Assembly: GCF_014851915.1 (NCBI RefSeq)
Contig: NZ_JACVAP010000004.1
Location: forward strand, 534,383 to 598,382
Source of the DNA: Xanthomonas sp. XNM01
GTDB taxonomy: Bacteria; Pseudomonadota; Gammaproteobacteria; Xanthomonadales; Xanthomonadaceae
Reading direction: 5' to 3'
Length of the DNA stretch: 64,000 nucleotides
Shown here: positions 59,385 through 64,000 of the stretch, one piece after another
How the letters are laid out: every line of letters starts with the position of its first letter
How positions within the stretch are numbered: the first letter of the stretch is position 1
Made by a program: the position numbers and the translations under genes
The notes under the pieces: generated by a model
Seen by the model: only the letters and a program-made list of their open reading frames with translations
The model's database searches: none
Told to the model about the DNA's origin: nothing

Positions 59385-60706
59385 TGGCGACCTCAGGCAA
59401 ACCACCCTCCGTGGCAGAAGAAACGGCCCGCGCGGCCGATACCGGCTCCATGGAAATGGATTTCAGCGCCGAGCACTCGTCCAACCTGCCTGTTCTGCTG
59501 GAGCGGCTGGATATCGCGCTGGCCTTCACCTCCTACCAGGCCGGCCGGCTGATGCTGGTACGCAGCGCTGGCGGCCAGCTGGACGTCAACTACAAGAGTT
59601 TCCCGCGGCCGATGGGGCTGACGGTGACGCGTGACAGCCTCACCCTGGGCATCTTCACCCAGGTACTGAAGTTCCAGCGCGAGGACGGCCTGCTGGCGCA
59701 GATCAAGCAGCCGCTGCCGCCGATCGAGCAGGACATCACCGCACCCCGGATCCGGCCGAAGGAGGCGGCGGGCGACGCGCCAGCCGATGCCGACGCTGCC
59801 GCGCCACCTGTCGACGATAGACTCGATGACGTCCAGCGTGCACGGCTGGAGGCGGAGCGCGCGCGCTGGGAAGCCTTCGAGCGCGCGCAGATGGCGCCGG
59901 TGGATGCACGGGTCGATGCCTGCTTCATCAGCCGCAGTGCGCACTACACCGGGATGATCAACATCCACGACATCGACTGGGGCGATGAAGGGCTGTGGGC
60001 GGTCAACTCCAGCTTCTCCTGCCTGTGCACGCTCAGTCCGGATGCCAGCTTCGTCCCGCGCTGGAAGCCGCACTTCATTTCCGAACTGGTGCCCGAGGAC
60101 CGCTGTCATCTCAACGGGATGACCCTGCGCGACGGCCGGCCGGCCTACGTGACCACGTTCTCGACCGCCGACCAGGCCGGCATGTGGCGCAGGGGCGAGC
60201 GCTTCGACGGCACCCTGATGGATGTGCAGCGCAACGCGATCCTGTTGCGCGGTCTGGCGATGCCGCATTCGCCGCGCTGGTATCGCGGCCATGTCTATTA
60301 CTGCAATTCCGGTGAAGGCCAGCTCTGCCGCTTCGACCCGGCCAGCGGCCGCAACGAGGTGCTGGCCGAGCTGCCCGGGTTCACCCGCGGCATGGATTTC
60401 CATGGCCCGCTGCTGTTCGTCGGCCTGTCCAAGGTGCGGCGCAGCGACGTGACCGCCACTGCACCGCTGGCCGACAGGCACGGCGACACGTTCTCCGGCA
60501 TCTGGGTGTTCAACCTGGACACCCTGCAGGTGGCGGCCACGCTCAGCTTCACCGGCAACGTCGACCAGATCTACGACGTGGCCGTACTGCCGGGCTGCCA
60601 CTTTCCCGAACTGATCGAACCGTCGCATCCGCGGATGCGCAACCACTTCAGCTTCCCGCCACTGGCAGCCCCTGCTGGTGACCTCATTTCCGCCAGGTCC
60701 ACCTGA
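59384..60706 (+). CDS. TIGR03032 family protein
   Basis: A 440-residue cytoplasmic-looking protein without signal peptide. Family sentences: FTSYQAGRLMLVRS, FPRPMGLTVT, CHLNGMTLRDGRPAYVTTFS, LAMPHSPRWYRGHVYYCNSG and LPGFTRGMDFHGPLLFVGLS, which read like blades of a beta-propeller. An acidic/Ala insert lies near residues 120-175. Function is unknown; members often neighbour very large surface proteins. TGATG overlaps join it to the protease upstream and the repeat protein downstream. Confidence 0.87.
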   Translation: MATSGKPPSVAEETARAADTGSMEMDFSAEHSSNLPVLLERLDIALAFTSYQAGRLMLVRSAGGQLDVNYKSFPRPMGLTVTRDSLTLGIFTQVLKFQREDGLLAQIKQPLPPIEQDITAPRIRPKEAAGDAPADADAAAPPVDDRLDDVQRARLEAERARWEAFERAQMAPVDARVDACFISRSAHYTGMINIHDIDWGDEGLWAVNSSFSCLCTLSPDASFVPRWKPHFISELVPEDRCHLNGMTLRDGRPAYVTTFSTADQAGMWRRGERFDGTLMDVQRNAILLRGLAMPHSPRWYRGHVYYCNSGEGQLCRFDPASGRNEVLAELPGFTRGMDFHGPLLFVGLSKVRRSDVTATAPLADRHGDTFSGIWVFNLDTLQVAATLSFTGNVDQIYDVAVLPGCHFPELIEPSHPRMRNHFSFPPLAAPAGDLISARST

Positions 60707-63700
60707 TGAACAGCCTCCTGAAAAAGACCACCCTCAAGGCGCTGCTGCCTGCGCTGCTGCTGGCCCAGCCGGGCTTCGCCTCGGTGCGCAGCAGTTCGGT
60801 CTCGCGCGGCCGCAGCGCACGGGCGGTGGTGGCGGTCAAGCCGGTGGACGCGCCCGCGGCGGACACGACGCAGACGGTGCCGCGTCCGGTCCAGGCCAAT
60901 CCCTTCGCCGCGTTCGGTCCGGCGCGCACCAAGGAGGAGCCCCAGCAATCCGGGCCGGCGGCCGATGCACTGGCATTCCTCGCCGGACAGGGGCTGCTGT
61001 CGCCGGCAGGTGCGAGCAGGGCCGGGGAGTCGGGCGAGAATTTCGAGGGCAGGAAGGAATTCGCGGCGTTTCCGGGGGGCAGCGGCCTGGTCACTTGCGC
61101 CAATCCTGCACGTCCGGCGTCCTATGTCACTTTCACTTGGGATATGGGCGGCGGAAACTGGTGCTACGTCTGGAATGGATTGAGCCAGGTTCTAGGCAAA
61201 GCCGGCAACAGCTTCGCTGTCTGCCAGGCCAAGTACGACGTTTGCATGGGTGCTTCCAACAACGCGCCGGTGAACAACGTTGCGCCGGGCATCAGCGGGA
61301 CGGCCGCCACGGGCAATGCGCTTTCAGCCACCTCGGGTACCTGGAGCGATCCCGACGGCGACCCGCTGACCTACAGCTACCAGTGGTACCGGGCTGACAA
61401 TGCGGGCGGGGCCAATCGCGCCTTGATCGCGGGCGCCACCGGCGCCAGCTATACGCTGACGACCAGCGATGCGCACAAGTTCGTCCAGGTGGTGGTCACG
61501 GCCAGCGACGGCAACGGCGGCACCCAGTCCGCCACCTCGGCATATACCCAGATCATGAACTCGGCACCGGTCAACAGCACCGCGCCCAGCATCAGCGGCA
61601 CCGCCACCGTGGGCAATGCGTTTTCCACCAGCAATGGCACCTGGAACGACCCGGACGGCGACGGACGTACCTATTCCTACCAGTGGTACCGGGCCGATGA
61701 CGCCGGCGGCACCAACCTGGCGGCGATCGCAGGTGCCAGCAGCGCGAACTACACACTGACCACCAGCGACGCCCACAAGTACCTGCGGGTGACGGTGACG
61801 GCCAACGACGGCCAGGGCGGCACCTCGAGTGCAAGTTCCGCATTCAGGGAGGTACTCAACTCGGCGCCGGTCAACAGCGTCGCGCCGAGCATCAGCGGCA
61901 CCGCCAGCGTGGGCAACGCGCTGTCCACCACCAATGGCACCTGGAGCGACCCGGACGGCGACGGACGGACCTACTCGTACCAGTGGTATCGGGCGGACGA
62001 CGCGGTCGGCACCAACCCGGAGGCGATCGCCGGTGCCACGAGCGTCAGCTATGTGTTGACCAGCAGCGACGCCCACAAGTACCTGCGGGTTGTGGTGACC
62101 GCCAACGACGGGCATGGCGGTACGCAGACTGCAGGATCGGGCTACATGCAGGTTCTGTCCGCTCCGGCGGCACCGACCATCGGCGCCGCCACGGCCGGCG
62201 ACGGCCTCGTATCGGTGGCGTTCACCGCGCCGGTCAACAACGGCGGCTCGGCGATCACCGGCTACACGGTGACCTCCAACCCGGGGGGCATTACCGCCGG
62301 CGGCAACGGCTTCACCACCTCGCCGATCACCGTGACCGGGCTGACCAACGGCACGGCCTATACCTTCACCGTGACCGCGACCAATGCGGTCGGCACCAGC
62401 ACCGCATCGGGGGCTTCGGGCAGCGCCACGCCCAAGGGCAACCAGACCATCACCTTCACCAACCCCGGCACACAGAACTTCGGCACCAGCCCGACCTTGG
62501 CTGCGACGTCAACCTCGGGACTGGCGGTGACCTTCAGTTCGTCCACCACGGGCGTGTGCACGATCACTTCCGGCGGGGAACTGACCTTCGCCACTGCCGG
62601 CACCTGTTCCGTCGACGCCGACCAGGCCGGCAACAGCGCGACCAACGCGGCTCCCACGGTCTCCCAGACGTTCAGCGTCAATGCCATCGTGCCGGGTGCG
62701 CCGACCATCGGCACGGCCGTGGCCGGCGACAGCCAGGCGGATGTGAGCTTCACCGCGCCGGCGTCCAACGGCGGAGCGGCGATCATCGGGTATACGGCGA
62801 CCGCCAATCCGGGCGGGTTCACCGGCACAGGTGCCGGCTCGCCGATCACGGTGACCGGGCTGACCAACGGGGTGTCGTACACCTTCACCGTGACCGCCAC
62901 CAACAGTGCAGGTATCGGTGGACCCTCGGGCGTGTCCAACAGCATCACGCCGGCCTCGCCGCAGATCATCACTTTCGCCAATCCGGGGGCGCAGAGCTAC
63001 GGCACCGCACCGGACCTGTCGATCCTGGGCGGTGGCGCCTCGTCCACCTCCGGCCTGACGGTGGCGTTCACCTCTTCGACCACCGCCGTGTGCACGGTCA
63101 CCCCCGGCGGCATCCTGACCTTCGTCACGGCCGGCACCTGCACCATCAATGCCAATCAGGCCGGTAACAGCGCCTACCTGCCGGCGCCCCAGGTCCCCCG
63201 CTCTTTCACGGTCACCCCGATCGTGCCCGACGCGCCGACCATCGGCACGGCCACCGCTGACGACGGGCAGGCCAGCGTGGCGTTCACTGCGCCGGTCGAC
63301 ACCGGTGGCACCACCATCACCGGTTACACGGTGACCGTCAGCCCGGCCGATGTGGCGCCGGTCAATGGCGCGTCCTCGCCGATCGTGGTGACCGGCCTGA
63401 CCAACGGCCAGACCTATACGTTCACCGTCACCGCCGACAACGTCGCTGGCACCGGCCCGGCCTCGTCGGCCTCCAACCCGGTCACGCCCGCAGCCACGCA
63501 GACGATCACGTTCGTCAATCCCGGTGCGCAGAACTTCGGCACCACCCCGACCCTGACCGCGACCTCCGACTCCGGCCTGACCCCGACGTTCACCTCGTCC
63601 ACGACCGGCGTGTGCACGGTCACCTCCGGCGGCGTGCTGACCTTCGTCACCGCCGGCACCTGCACCATCAATGCAGACCAGCCCGGCAACGGCAGCTACC

Positions 63701-64000
63701 TGGCGGCAAGCCAGGTCAGCCGCAGCTTCACCGTCAACGCGGTGCTGCCGGGCGCACCGGTCATCGGCACGGCCACGGTGATCGGCGCCGGCCAGGTCGC
63801 GGTGTCGTTCACCGCGCCATCCAACACGGGTGGTGAGGCGATCACGTCCTATACCGTCACCTCCAGTCCGGGTGGACTGAGCGGTACCGGCAGCGCATCG
63901 CCGATCACCGTCAGCGGCCTGGCGCCGGGGACCAGCTACACCTTCACCGTGACCGCGACCAACAGCGCCGGCACCGGCGCGCCCTCGGCCGTCTCCAACC
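60706..64000 (+). CDS. very large exported Ig/FnIII repeat protein, 3' end outside window
   Basis: At least 1098 residues. Signal peptide MNSLLKKTTLKALLPALLLA to GFA, a unique 160-residue region with Cys pairs, then three 100-residue Ig-like repeats with DPDGD and TYSYQWYRAD (61258-62157), then alternating FnIII domains (AITGYTVTSNPGG, TGLTNGTAYTFTVTATN) and beta domains (QTITFTNPGTQNFGT, TTGVCTITSGG, AGTCSVDADQAGN), four FnIII and three of the others before the edge. Such proteins are surface or secreted adhesins and often end in a sorting tail such as IPTL-CTERM, which cannot be seen here. No stop occurs before 64000. Confidence 0.87.
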   Translation, partial: MNSLLKKTTLKALLPALLLAQPGFASVRSSSVSRGRSARAVVAVKPVDAPAADTTQTVPRPVQANPFAAFGPARTKEEPQQSGPAADALAFLAGQGLLSPAGASRAGESGENFEGRKEFAAFPGGSGLVTCANPARPASYVTFTWDMGGGNWCYVWNGLSQVLGKAGNSFAVCQAKYDVCMGASNNAPVNNVAPGISGTAATGNALSATSGTWSDPDGDPLTYSYQWYRADNAGGANRALIAGATGASYTLTTSDAHKFVQVVVTASDGNGGTQSATSAYTQIMNSAPVNSTAPSISGTATVGNAFSTSNGTWNDPDGDGRTYSYQWYRADDAGGTNLAAIAGASSANYTLTTSDAHKYLRVTVTANDGQGGTSSASSAFREVLNSAPVNSVAPSISGTASVGNALSTTNGTWSDPDGDGRTYSYQWYRADDAVGTNPEAIAGATSVSYVLTSSDAHKYLRVVVTANDGHGGTQTAGSGYMQVLSAPAAPTIGAATAGDGLVSVAFTAPVNNGGSAITGYTVTSNPGGITAGGNGFTTSPITVTGLTNGTAYTFTVTATNAVGTSTASGASGSATPKGNQTITFTNPGTQNFGTSPTLAATSTSGLAVTFSSSTTGVCTITSGGELTFATAGTCSVDADQAGNSATNAAPTVSQTFSVNAIVPGAPTIGTAVAGDSQADVSFTAPASNGGAAIIGYTATANPGGFTGTGAGSPITVTGLTNGVSYTFTVTATNSAGIGGPSGVSNSITPASPQIITFANPGAQSYGTAPDLSILGGGASSTSGLTVAFTSSTTAVCTVTPGGILTFVTAGTCTINANQAGNSAYLPAPQVPRSFTVTPIVPDAPTIGTATADDGQASVAFTAPVDTGGTTITGYTVTVSPADVAPVNGASSPIVVTGLTNGQTYTFTVTADNVAGTGPASSASNPVTPAATQTITFVNPGAQNFGTTPTLTATSDSGLTPTFTSSTTGVCTVTSGGVLTFVTAGTCTINADQPGNGSYLAASQVSRSFTVNAVLPGAPVIGTATVIGAGQVAVSFTAPSNTGGEAITSYTVTSSPGGLSGTGSASPITVSGLAPGTSYTFTVTATNSAGTGAPSAVSN
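61258..62157 (+). repeat. three 300-bp in-frame tandem repeats
   Basis: Units begin at 61258, 61558 and 61858, each exactly 300 bp and encoding 100 residues that start N-x-APVN and contain DPDGD, YSYQWYRAD and TSDAHK. The last two are closest to one another in nucleotide sequence, suggesting recent duplication. Confidence 0.88.

Noticed and set aside
61324..62981. Minus-strand ORFs within the repeat protein
   Set aside because: They repeat with the same 300-bp period as the + strand gene and have no start sites: shadows of repeats.

Overview
The window is high-GC, tightly packed bacterial chromosome. Gene content points to the Xanthomonadaceae/Lysobacteraceae (Lysobacter, Luteimonas or Stenotrophomonas-like): a combined ilvC-ilvG-ilvM-ilvA-leuA operon, a PPi-dependent phosphofructokinase beside a K+-independent H+-pyrophosphatase, a rhombosortase with its target lipoprotein, and GTAG-headed palindromic repeats. 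This placement is inference. I saw no rRNA, tRNA, CRISPR array, insertion sequence or prophage.

Layout. 1-7951: branched-chain amino acid synthesis. ilvCGM-ilvA-leuA reads leftward behind an attenuator whose 30-residue leader peptide carries a Val/Leu/Ile run; ilvD is divergent. 8092-27303: a SARP-like (winged helix + BTAD) regulator, then a single run of 15 leftward genes encoding an MSHA-like type IV pilus / type II secretion-like machine (inner-membrane assembly proteins, secretin, AAA protein with a peptidoglycan-binding end, traffic ATPase, GspF-type platform) and six prepilin-like proteins, four of which share an unusual core and one of which has 1018 residues. The region upstream of the first pilin gene has three CGTAAG-type direct repeats spaced 10-11 bp next to a -10-like box, the layout known for SARP binding sites. 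This regulator-plus-pilus locus is the strongest candidate for an undescribed system.

27524-37656: gamma-glutamyltransferase, a soluble chemoreceptor, a decayed beta-repeat gene, a TPP riboswitch with thiC, a DUF4136 lipoprotein, an ion-channel-like protein, an HDOD protein and inorganic pyrophosphatase. 37801-41421: a Fur box followed by heme oxygenase, YbaN, a shortened Fur-like regulator and exbB-exbD-tonB, almost all overlapping. 41891-49979: H+-PPase, a C92-type hydrolase, PPi-phosphofructokinase, adenylate kinase, Mpl and a Lon-N protein.

50420-57782: a DedA-PAP2-LssY fusion, a kinase-DUF2867-SDR operon, a compound repeat array, rhombosortase with its GlyGly-CTERM lipoprotein, and a Cys/Met-metabolism PLP enzyme. 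58158-64000: a translationally coupled cassette of subtilase, TIGR03032 protein and a very large exported repeat protein that runs off the window.
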